Below, one piece after another: positions 12,001 to 24,000 of a stretch of DNA of 64,000 bases (its first letter is position 1; each line of letters starts with the position of its first letter). The DNA is taken from contig CAKKQC010000040.1 of the NCBI GenBank assembly GCA_919901855.1, positions 124,001-188,000 of the forward strand, given 5' to 3'. A program made the position numbers and the translations under genes. The DNA comes from a bacterium (GTDB lineage: Bacteria; Oederibacteriota; CAKKQC01). The notes beneath the pieces are model-generated. The model was given only the letters and a program-made list of their open reading frames with translations. It searched no databases and was not told the origin of the DNA.

Positions 12001-15000
12001 CTGGTGTGGGACACCGTTCCAGCGGGGCTGACTTGCCGGAGTCCCAGCCTGTCGGCCTGGGCTGCGCCGGACGGATACGGGATACCCGGCATCTGGCCGG
12101 AGTGGGCGGCATCGCTGGCGGGCCCGTGGACGGCGGGCGAGCCCGGCGACGGGGCATCGGGCGTGGTCCTGCGTTGGCGCGTCGAGCGTGTCGCGCCGGG
12201 CGCCAGCGGATTCCTCCGGTTCGAGATGGCGGTGCCGGCGGGGGGGCAGGGCCAGCTGTTCGTGAACCGGGCGTCCTCGACGAGTGCGGTGGATCCGATC
12301 GAGCGCGTGACCGCCGCGACGACGAACGCCCGACTCGATCCGCCCGTGGGCCTGACCGTCTCCGCCATCGGTTCGCGCCTCGCGTTCCTCCAGTGGACTT
12401 CGCCCGCGCCGGGCGACACCGGCATCGCGGGCTACCGCGTCTACCGCGCCCTGGACCCGGCGGGTCCTTTCACGCTTGCCGAGGACGTGGCGGGCGAGTC
12501 CCGAACGATGTCCTTCGACACGCCGATTCCGAACGGGGTCAGGTACTGGTGGAAGGCCGTCACCTACGATGCGGCGGGCGACGAGAGCCGGTTCACGGAG
12601 ACGGTGACGGGAGAGCCGTTCGAGCCGCCGGCGCCGTACATCGTGGCGTGGACGAAGAGAAAAGACCTGGCCGAGCCGCACTTCGGCCACGAGATGCAGG
12701 TGGTGGGCGAGAAGCTGTACGTCTTCGGCGGCGAGCGGGCGCCGGGGGTCTTCCATCAGGACATGGAGTACCTGGACTTCTACCGGGTCAATGCGCCGTG
12801 GCAGGTGCTGTCGACGCCGGGTTTCCGGCCGAGGCGCAACTTCGGTTCGGCGATGCTGGGGGGGAGTTTCGTCGCGTTCGGCGGCGACGACGGGGCATCC
12901 GCGCTCGCGGCCCTCCAGGGCTTCCAGTTCACGTCGAGCAACTGGACCGATTCGTGCCTGCCCGCGGAGCCCTGCAATACGACGTTCACTCCGGTGGTCG
13001 GTCCCGCCTCCACGGCGCTCTGGGGGCGGCCGTTCGCGTTCGGCGGCGAGAACTCGGGGCTCTTCTACGACCTGCGGCAGGCCTACCTCTATGAGACGGG
13101 GACGTGGGAGGTGTCGTCCAAGGTCGCGACCGCGTCGTTCCGCGGCGCGGCTACCGTGGGGGCGGGGATCTTCCTCATCGGCGGCCGCAACCTCGGGGCG
13201 CCCCTGCGGACGACCGAGGAGTACCTGTGGAGCAGGAACCAGACCGTCGCCCACGCCGATCTGCCCCTGCCGGCCAGGTGGGCGCTCGCGGGGGCGCCCC
13301 TGGATTCGCGCGCGTACGCGATCGGCGGAGACGACGGCGGAACGGGGCTCGATCTGGTGCAGGAGTATGTCCCGGCGCTGGGCGTCTGGAAGGACCGGCG
13401 CGCCCTGCCCGGGCCCCGCCGGTTCGCGAAGGCTGCCGCCTATCTCAAGAAGATCTTCCTGACCGGCGGCTGGGACGCGAATCCCCTGAGCGAGGTGCTC
13501 GAGGGCAAGCCCGTCGAGGCGGTCGGCGGCGACGACCAGGTGGGCCTCCAGTGGGGGTTCGACCAGGGGACCTGGCCTCTCCGGAACGCGGGCACGTACC
13601 GGGTCTACCGCACGACGTACGCCATGATGCCCGGGCTTTTGGGGACGCCGATCGCGACTTTCGGCGGCGGCGGAGCGGCGGCCACGGCGTTCGTGGACTC
13701 GACCGTGACCAACGGCAACTCGTACTCCTACATCGTGGAGGCGGCCGACGACCGGGACAACACGAACTGGGCCTGGGACCTCGTCCATCTGCCGGCATCC
13801 GCGCCGCAGAACCTCCTCACGCAGACCGGAAGCGGGCAGGTCAGGCTAACCTGGGACCCGATCCCGAATTGGGCGGCCGAGAACGTCCGGGATTACATCA
13901 TCTACCGGTCCACGTTCGCGGGGCTGGCGGCGATCGACATCGTGGACGCCGGGGTATACATGATCGCGTACGTGAATGCCGCCGCCGACACGTACCTCGA
14001 CAAGGGGCTGGCGCCGGGGACCACGTACTTCTACGTCGTGCGGGCTTCCTCGGCGCTCACGGGGTACGGCCTGCCGAGCACCGAGGTGAGCGCCCAGCCG
14101 GGATCGATCGCGCCGCCGTCGATGCCCCTCAATTTCGCGGCGACGGGCGGAGAGGACGAGGTGGTCGGGCTGTCGTGGGAGGGGTCGATCGCCGGAGACC
14201 GGGCGGTCTCGGGATACCGCGTCTACCGGTCCACGACGGCCGCGATCGATCCCGTGACCCTGGGAGAGCTGATCATGGAGATCAAGCTCCCGCTCACGGT
14301 CACGGTCACGCTGGGGGCGATCGATCAGGCGGCGTGGCTTACCTTCACGCCCGGATACGCCTATCGGGTCGCGGCGTTCGACGATTGGGACCCGCCCACG
14401 GAGTCGGCGCCCTCGGTCCTCGCGTCCGCCGTCCCGCTGGGCGGGAGCTGGAAGACCGCGCGGGCGAACGGGTATGCGACCGGCCGGTCGCAGGCGGGGC
14501 GCACGATGAGCAGCTCGCCCGCGATCCGGTGGGCGTTCGACACGGGCGCCGGCGGCGGGACGGTGTGGTGTACGCCCGCGATCAGGGACAAGGACGGGAG
14601 CATGTACTTCACGGCGGGGACGAACCTGTTCCACCTGAACGAGGACGGGTCCGTGGCGTGGATCCGGCCGCTGTTCGACGGCGTCTTCACCGAGGAGGCC
14701 ACCGAGTCCTCGCCGGCGCTGGCCTACGCGGACACGGCCGGGAACGTGGACCGGATCTACGTGGGGGCGAAAACGCCGTCCGGCACCGGCGGGTCGCTGT
14801 TCGCCTTCGACGCCGGCGGCAACCTGGTCTGGACGGCGCCGATGGCGGATGCGGTCCGGATCTCGCCGCTCGTGCTCCCGGACGGGTCCGTGATCATCGG
14901 CGACCAGTCCGGGCTGGTCCGGCGCGTTTCCCGGAGTGGCGCGCCGATCTGGGGGCGCGTCCTCCCGGGGCCGGTCCCGGCCGGCCAGCCGCTCCAGATC

Positions 15001-18000
15001 AACGACGCCCGCGGATACGGCGGATGGGCGGCGGTCGGGGTCGGGTGCGGCGACTGGCGGATGTACGGACTCCACGTTCGGACCGGCGCTATCCTCGGCA
15101 GCTTCCAGGCGACCGGGACCCCGACCGGCGTTGCCCTCGACGCGAACGCCGGGGTGATGTACGCGGCGACGGCCGCCGGGGAACTCATGGTGATCCCGAA
15201 GGACGGACCGGGCCTGCCGCTGACCCTGACCGTGACCGGGAGCTTCGCGGCCGGGCTGAACACCATGATCGGCAATGGGGGGGACATGGTGTTCGCCACC
15301 AACACGAACGGCTTCCTCTACTACTTCTCGGCGAACAACCCGCTCGGTTCCCTGGGGTCGTCGCCCACGGGTCCGAGCCGGTCCACGCCCGCGTTCGCCA
15401 CGCTCTCGGACGGCCTGGTCTGGGGTGCGGATGAGGGCCGCATCTGGCAGGTGTCCGCCCCCGGGGCGACGGTCTTCGATGTCCCCGGCGCGCCCGCTTT
15501 CGGCACCGCGTCCCCCGCGCTCTGGCACGACGCGTCCAGCCGCCCCACCTTCTACAACGGGGCGGTCGACGGCCGCATGTACTGCTTCGTGGACGGCCCC
15601 CTGCCGCCGACCGGGCTCTCGGCGCTGGCGGCGCCCGGGCAGGTGAACCTGACGTGGTCGTTCTCCGGTCAGGGGTACTTCTCCGTCGACGGCTACCGCG
15701 TGTACCGGGCGACGTGCGACTGCGAGGGTTCGGCGGTTGCGATCGGCAAGACGACCGGCCTATGGGCGACGGCGTTCGTGGATACGTCGGCGAAGCCCTA
15801 CACGGACTACTGGTACACCGTACGGGCTCTGGATTCCAGCCCCTACGCGAACCTTTCCTCCTGGTCCCTGCGCGTGTTCCTGACCTCTTCTTCGACCGGC
15901 AAGGGCGTTGTAACGCTGTACGCGCGAAATCCCGAGCCGCTCTACGTGAGTGAGGGCGAGGCCCAGCTCTGGCGGTTCTCGTTCAGCAACGCCGGGAGCC
16001 AGACGGTGGCGAACCTCGTCATCACCACGCTCGGGAAGCCGGCCGGGAGTTCCATGCTGGGACGAATGTACGCGGGGCCGTCGCTGAGCGCGACCGTCTG
16101 CGGCGGTGGCGCGCTCGCGACGTCGGCGTGGGCTACCAGCCTCGGCAGCGCCTGGACGCCCGGCGAGCCGCCGGACGGACAGCCGGAGCCCGTGTACCTG
16201 CGCTGGGTGATCGGCGAACTCAACATAGGGCGGAGCGGGGAGCTGTCGTACCGGACGACGGCGGCGGGTCCGCCGACGACGCTCAACCTCGACACGATCG
16301 TCACGGCCACGGGCTCGACCGATGCAGCCGGTTTAAACGGTTTCGTTCTTTCGTATTCGTCCACCTCGACCGGCCAGCGCATCGCCCCGCCGCTGATGGC
16401 TATCCGGCTCCGGAACGGTCCCCCGGCGGGGAGCGCGGATTACGGGTACGGCGTGGCGGTCGGACCCGCCGGCGACGTGGCGGCCGTGGGGAGCGAGTAC
16501 AACCTCGTCGGCGGCGACAACTGGCGCGTTCTGAAGGCCGACTCGACGCTCGGGAGCCTGCTGGGGACGACGACCTACAACGCGCCGTCGGGGCTGGGCG
16601 ACTTCGCCTACGCCGTCGCGGTCGACGGGTCCGGGAACGTCGTCGTCGCCGGGTCCGAAGTGGTGGTCACCTCGAGCAACGACTGGCGGGTCACCCGGTA
16701 CGCCCCGAACCTGTCCGCCGTCCTCTCGACGACGCGCTACAGCGCGCCCTCCGCCGGGCCGGACCGTCCCTACGCGGTGGCGCTGGACGGAGCGGGGAAC
16801 GTGGTGGTGGCCGGGAACGAGACCGGCGGTGGCGGCACCTTCAACTGGCGCGTCAACAAGTACGACGCGGCACTCGGGACGAAGCTCGCCTCGACCGACT
16901 ACGACGGAACGGGGGGCATCGACGACTACGCCTACGCCGTGGCGGTGGATGCAGCGGGGAATATCGTGGTGGCGGGCCGCGAGTACGGCAGTGCCGGGGG
17001 CGACAACTGGATGGTGCGGAAGTACGATCCGACGCTGACGACGCTCCTCTCTTCGACCGACTACAACGGCCCGGGGAACAGCGCCGACATCGCCTACGGC
17101 GTGGCGGTGGACGGATCCGGGAACGTGGTGGTGGCGGGGAGCGAGTCGGGCAGCGCGGGCGGGTACAACTGGCGGGTGCGCAAGTACGACGCGACGCTGG
17201 GCACGTTGCTGGCGACGACGAGTTACAACGGGGCGGGAAACGGGAACGACTACGCCTACGCGGTGTCCTTGGACGCGCGCGGAAACATCCTGGTCGCGGG
17301 CTCGGAGGTCGGATCGGCGGGCGGGATCGACTGGCTCATCCGCAAGTACGACGGCGCGCTCAACCTCGTCGATTCCCGGTCGCACAACGGAGTGCGCGGT
17401 GCGACGGACACGTTGCGGGCGGTGGTCGCGTGGGGATCGGCGACCGTGTACGTCGCCGGAGACGAGGGGGTGCGGGACGAGGCCATCAACATCGCCGTGG
17501 CCCGGTATGAACTGGCGGAGTTCTCGCCGCCCCGGATGCCGTTCACGCTCACCGCGGCCGCCCTGGCGAGCGGTATCCGCCTCGAGTGGACTCCGGCGAC
17601 GGCCGGGGACCGGGCGGTGTCGGGGTACCGGATCTTCCGGCAGACCTTCGCCGGGGTGACGGAGGCCGCTCCCTCCCTCCTGGCCCAGGTCGATGCGATC
17701 ACGGCGTCGTGGTACACGGATTCGTACGTCGACTCCTCCGCCGTCCCGGGTACGACGTACTTCTACCGCGTTCTCGCCGTGGATTGGATGGGGGCCGGGA
17801 GCGCGCTGACCGAGGAGCGGAGCGGCACGGCGGCGCCGTGCGCGCCGGCGATCGCGATCAAGGCCTTCAATCCGGCTCCGCTCTACGTGTCGGGTGGCGA
17901 GACGCAGTTGCTCCGGATGGGGTTCAGCAATACCGGCGTCCAGCCCGTGTACAACCTGACGATCGTGTACGGCATCTGGGGTGGCGCCGGGGCGCGGATG

Positions 18001-21000
18001 GTGGTGAACACCCCGGGCAGCGGCACCCTCTGGGGTGGAGTGGCGTACACCGACAACGCGTGGGCGACGAGCCCGGCGGGCCCGTGGACGCCCGGCGACG
18101 TTCCCAACGGCACCTTCGAGCCGTTCTACATCATGGAAACCTACGGGTCGGTTCCTCCGGGCGCGGGTCTGGTCGGCCATCTGGAGGTTTCCATTGCCGG
18201 CGGGCCGGAGCAGAACCTGCCGTATTCCATCGTCTCGGTCACGATGTCCTGCGATGCCGGCGGGCTGTCGCAATACGCGGTGCCGTTCTCCGATACCGCG
18301 ACGGGCCGTCGCATCGTCCCGCCGCTGCAATGGGTCCGCACGTTCGATTGGGCGGGGGCGGGGTACCCCGAGGCGGCGAACGGCGTGGCGACCGACGAGA
18401 ACGCCAACGTCTACGCCGTCGGGACGACGTACGACGCCGGCTTCTACAATCACTGGTTCGTCCGCAAGTACGACGAGAACGGGTCGCTGGTCTGGTTCCG
18501 TACCTTCCAGGACCCGGTCGGCGGGACGAACTCCGCCAACGGGGTCGCGGCCATGCCCGACGGGACGATCGCGGTCGCGGGGCTTCGGTACAACAGCGTC
18601 ACCTCGTCGAACGACCTCGGCATCAATCTCTACGACGCGGCGGGCACCCTCCAGTGGAGCCGGTCGTACAACAGCGCGGGAGCCAACTACGACCAGGGCA
18701 ACGCGGTGGCCATTGATGCATCGGGCAGCGTGTACGTGGCGGGCCAGGAGGACCGGTCCGACGTCGGGCAGGCGGTGAACTGGGTCGTGCAGAAGTACGA
18801 TCCCGCCGGGGCGCTCGTGTGGTCGGTCACATACAACGGCGCGGCCGACAACGCCGACGCCGCCCACGGTATCGCCGTGAACGACCGCGGGGAAACGGTC
18901 GTCGTGGGCTTCGAGAGCACCGCGGGCGGAGGGAACGACTGGTTGATCAGGAGGTACGACGGAAGCGGGGCGCTCGTCTGGCAGCGGTCCTACTCGACCC
19001 CCGCGACCGACCGGGCCCTGTCGGTGACGCTCGATGAGAACGGCAACTGTTACGTCGCCGGGTCCGCCAGTTCGGACTGGCTGGTTCGGAAGTACGATCC
19101 GCTCGGCAACCTCGCCTGGAGCCGGAACTTCGTGAACCCGCTGAACTCGGGCGACGCGGCGTACGCGATCGCCCGGGATCCGGCGGGGAACCTCCTGGTC
19201 GCGGGCGAGGAGTTGCGGCTCGACCTCGGGCAGGCGCTGAACTGCCTGCTGGTCAAGTACGACAACGCCGGGAACGAGTGGGAGGTGCAGACGCGGAACG
19301 GCGTGCGCAGCGCCGGCGAACGGTCCTTCGGCGTGGCCGGGATGCCCTGGGACCAGTCGGCGATCGTCGCGGGACGGGAGGACGTCCGCGACACCATCGA
19401 GGACGCCGCCGTGTCGCGGCACTCCCTCGGCCTGTTCTACCCGCCGGAGGGCCCGTCCGGGCTGACCGCCTCCGCGTACGCGGGGTACGTCGGACTCCAG
19501 TGGACGCCGGAGGCCGCCGGGCACCGGCCGATCTCGGGCTACGTCATCTACCGGGCCACCTACGCGGGATTCCCGGTAACCGTCACGCAGATTCCGGCGG
19601 CCCTGGCCACCCGCCTCGTCCAGGTCGATGGGGTGTCGGTGAGCTCCTACCAGGACGCCTCCGCGGTTCCGGGACAGCCGTACTTCTACCGCGTTCTCGC
19701 CGTGGACGTCGCCGGGGCGGAATCGGGGCTGACCGAGGAACGCAGTGTCGCGATGGCATGTCCCCCGGTCTCATTGACCGTCGTCAAGACGCAGACGCCG
19801 TCGTCGCCGGTGACCGGCGACCGGGTCACCTGGCGGATCACCGTGGCCAACACGGGCGCGGGGACGGTTGTCGGGTTGGTGGTCGTCGACACCGTTTCGG
19901 CCGTGCTCGTCGGCGTGGCAACGGACCAGCCGGCCGCGCTGGGCCCGCCGACTTCGACCCCGGTCGGAGGCGGGGGCGGCATTGCGTTCCGGTCGGCGGC
20001 CTCGGGGACGAACGGCTCTTCGCAGACCCCGAGCCTGACGATCCCGGGCCCGGCCGGGCTGGTCGACGGCGACGTCATGATCGCCTCCGTCTCGCATTCG
20101 GACTTGGGCGGGCAGACGGTCACGCCGCCCGCCGGCTGGACGCTCGTGCGCCGGATCGACAGCGGCGATCTGACCCTCACGGTGTTCGTGAAGGTGGCGG
20201 CGGGCGAGCCGGGAAGCTACATCTGGAACTTCGGGGCGGCGGTGCGGGCGAACGGCGGAATCGTGGCCTACAGCGGCGTGGACCCGGTCGCCCCGATCGA
20301 TGCCGAGAACGGCGTCGCGACTCCGGGCAACACGACGCATGCCACGCCGTCGATCACGACCACCGTCCCCAACGCGATTCTGGTGGCCAGCTTCGCCACG
20401 CCGGAGCAGGTGTCGTGGAATCCGCCGGGCGGGATGGCGGAACGGTACGACATCTTCAATCCCGGCGGCGGCACCAACTTCAAGCCGACGACGGCGGTGG
20501 ACGACGAAGCCTGGGCCGTGGCGGGCGCGACCGGGGCGCGGACGGGCGTATCCACCGTGGCCGACGTCGGCGCCGCCCACCTGCTCGCGCTGAGGCCCAA
20601 GGCCGCTACCGGCTACCGGTACGTCTGGAGCGCGGCGGTGGCCATGTCCCCGGGCGCCGATTACACGATGACGATCACGGGAGGCGTGCCCGAGAACTGC
20701 GCGGCGGTTCCGGTCAGCAACACGGCCTATGCCGCCGCGGTGACGGATTGCGGTTCGGGGAACGCCCTCAGCAACGCAGTCGGGTTCACGATCCCTCCGT
20801 TGACCATGTCGTTCACCGCCGTCAAGGAGCAGGTGCCGGCGGCCCCGGTTATCGGGGAGCAGGTGACCTGGCGGATCGTGGTTCAGAACAACGGGACCGC
20901 CACGATCACGAACCTCACGGTGACGGACACGGTGACGGGCGGGCTCTCCGGAGTCGCGACCGACCAGCGGGCCCCGTTCGGACCGCCCACGGTGACCAGC

Positions 21001-24000
21001 CTCGGCGGCGGGATTGCCCTGCGGTCGGCCTCGACGGGGGAAAACGGGAACGACGTCTCGAGTGTCCTGACGATCCCCGTTCCGGCGGGCGTCGTGAACG
21101 GCGACGTCCTGGTGGCGACCGTGGCGCAGGGCGAGGCGGCCCCGCTCCTGGTGGAGACGCCTCCCGCGGGCTGGACGCTGGTGCGGCAGACCAATAACCC
21201 GACCAAGGTCGGGCTGTCGGTCTACGTCCGGGTGGCCGCCGGCGAGCCCGGAAGCTACAACTGGACCTACTCCGGCGTCGTCCGGGCCGCCGGCGGCATC
21301 GCCGCGTACTCGGGCGTGGACCCGGTGTCGCCGGTCGACGGCGAGTTCGGGAACACGACCCCCGCCAGCAACAACCATGATGCGCCCTCGGTCACGACGA
21401 CGGTCCCGAACGCCGTGCTCGTGGCCTCCTTCGTCGTTCCCGAGTGGGTGACCTGGGCGGCCCCGGGGTCCATGAGCAAGCGGTACGAGATCTCCAACTC
21501 GGGCGGCGGAGCGTCATTCAAGCCGACGGTGATGATGGCGGACGAGTCGCAGGCAGCGGCGGGGGCGAGCGGTATCCGCACCGCCGTCGCCAGCCTCTCC
21601 GACGTGGGGGTGACCCACATGCTGGCGCTCCGGCCGGGCTCGGGCGTCCGCTACGCGTGGGCCGCGGGGCTGACCATGGGCCCCGGCGCGGTCTACACCT
21701 TCTCGATCACGGGCCAGGTCGCGGGCGTCTGCGCTCCGGCCGCGGTCAGCAACACCGCGTTCGTCACGGCCGGGTCGGTTTGCGGGACGCTGGCGACCCC
21801 GACCAACGGCGTCGGGTTCACGTTGAACCCTACGGCGGCCGGCGTCACGATCGCGAAGTCGCAGACGCCGGCGAATCCCGGGATCGGGGAGATGGTCCGG
21901 TACCTGATCGTGGCGGTCAACACGGGGACGGCCACGATCCAGAACGTTTGTACGACGGACACGGTCGCGGCGACCTTGGTGGACATCGTGACCGATCAGA
22001 CGGGCCCGCCGCCTGCGCGGACGCCGGTGGCGGCCGGGACGCTCCTGACCTGGGCCGGGACCGGGATCGGCTGGGGTCCGGGGGTCGTCATGACCGCGAC
22101 CATCACGGCGCGGGTGGCGAACGTGTGCGCGCCGACACCGGTGACCGGGGAGGCGCAGACCGTGGTGGCGGGCGACTGCCCGGGGTCGGTGACGGCGGTC
22201 TCGAACCAGACCTCGTTCACCGTGAATCCGGCGACGACCTCGATGACGGTGGTGAAGACGCAGACTCCGGCCAATCCGGCGGTGGGCCAGGCCGTGACCT
22301 ACGCGATCACGGTAGCCAATACGGGTTCGGCGACACTTCAGTCCATCCTCGTGGTCGACACCATCTCGCCGGTCATCGTTTCCGCCACGACCGCGGAGCC
22401 GTCGGCGTTCGACAGCCCCGCCGTGACCCAGGTCGGGGGATCCGGGACGAGCTACGACTGGAGCGGATTCCGCGGACTGGTCTGGCGGCCCAAGGCTCAG
22501 ATGTCCACCGCGCGGGAGGGTCTGGGCGTAGCCGTGGCGAACGGCCTGCTCTACGCGGTGGGCGGAACGAATGGACCGTTCCTGGCCAAGCTCGAGGTAT
22601 ACGACCCGGCGGCGGACTCCTGGACGACCAAGGCCGGCATGCCGACGGCGCGCGGCTACATGGCAGCCGGCACGTTGAACGGGCAGGTGTACGCGGCGGG
22701 CGGCTATACCGGGGGCTGGTCGGCGAAGGTCGAGTCGTACGATCCGGCTACGGACGGCTGGACGACCCGGGCGAACCTTCCCACGCCGCGGGGCATGCTG
22801 GGAGGTTGCGCGCTGGGTGGCACCTTGTACGCGATCGGGGGGTACAACGGCGGCTATCTGGGCACGGTCGAGGCCTACGACCCCGCCACGAACACGTGGA
22901 CGACGAAGGCCAGTCTGCCGACGCCGCGGCGCGGTCTCGCCGTGGCGGTACTTAACGGAACGATCTACGCGGTCGGCGGGGAAGGGGGTTCGGGCTGGAC
23001 CGGCATCGTCGAGGCCTACGATCCGGCCACCAACACCTGGACGACGAAGACCAGCGCGCCGTTCGCTTCGCGCTACCTGGCGGCGGCCGCGATGGACGGC
23101 CGTGTCTATGCGTTTGGCGGGGATACCGGTGCGTCCTTCGCGATCACGGACGTGGCGGCATACGATCCGAACACGGACTCGTGGACGCCAAGGACTCCCC
23201 TGTCCGTCCGCCGCCGCGGCCCCGCGGCCGCGGTGCTCGCCGGCGAGCTCTATTGCGTCGGCGGAAACGACGGGTCGTACCTGAATACGGTCGAGGCGGC
23301 CACCGCGGGCATGCCGCCCGGCTACTCGTTCACCTTCACCATCACCGGCCAGGTTGGGGCGGTGTGCGCGCCGACCGCGGTCTCGAACACGGCGTTCGCC
23401 GTCGCGCAGGCGCCCTGCGGGGCGGTGGCCGCAGGCTCGAACGTGACCGGATTCATCGCGGCAGGGGGAGCGGTGTCGGTCACGATCTCGAAATCGCAGA
23501 CGCCGGCGAGTCCCGGGATCGGGGAGCTGGTCCGGTATCTGATCGTGGCGGTCAACACGGGGACGGCCACGATCCAGAACGTGGTGACGACCGATACGGT
23601 TGCGGCCGTTCTGGTCGATATCGCCACCGACCAGACGGGCCCGCCGCCCGCGTGGACGCCGGTGGCGGGCGGGACGCTACTCACCTGGGCCGGGACCGGG
23701 ATCGGGTGGGGCCCGGGGGTCGTCATGACCGCGACCATCACGGCACGGGTGTCCAACGTGTGTTCGCCGACTCCCGTCTTCGGCGAGGCTCAGACCGTGG
23801 TGGCGGGCGACTGCGCAGGGTCGGTGGCGGCGGTCTCGAACCAGACCTCGTTCACGGTCAGTCCGCCGGTCACGTCCATGACGGTGGTGAAGACCCAGAC
23901 GCCGGCCAGCCCGGTGGTGGGCCAGACCGTGACCTACGCGATCACGGTGGCCAACACGGGGACGGCGACGGTTTCCGCGTTCTCGGTGATTGATACGGTG

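Noticed and set aside
6451-12330. Active lactonases or WD40-like enzymes
   Set aside because: The repeats match the propeller fold but I could identify no conserved active-site set, and they recur as structural units.
9409-13788. A 1,459-codon open frame on the - strand
   Set aside because: Its product is Arg/Pro/His-rich low-complexity sequence without any domain. It mirrors the duplicated lactonase units, and high G+C with few A/T-containing stops keeps this antisense frame open by chance.
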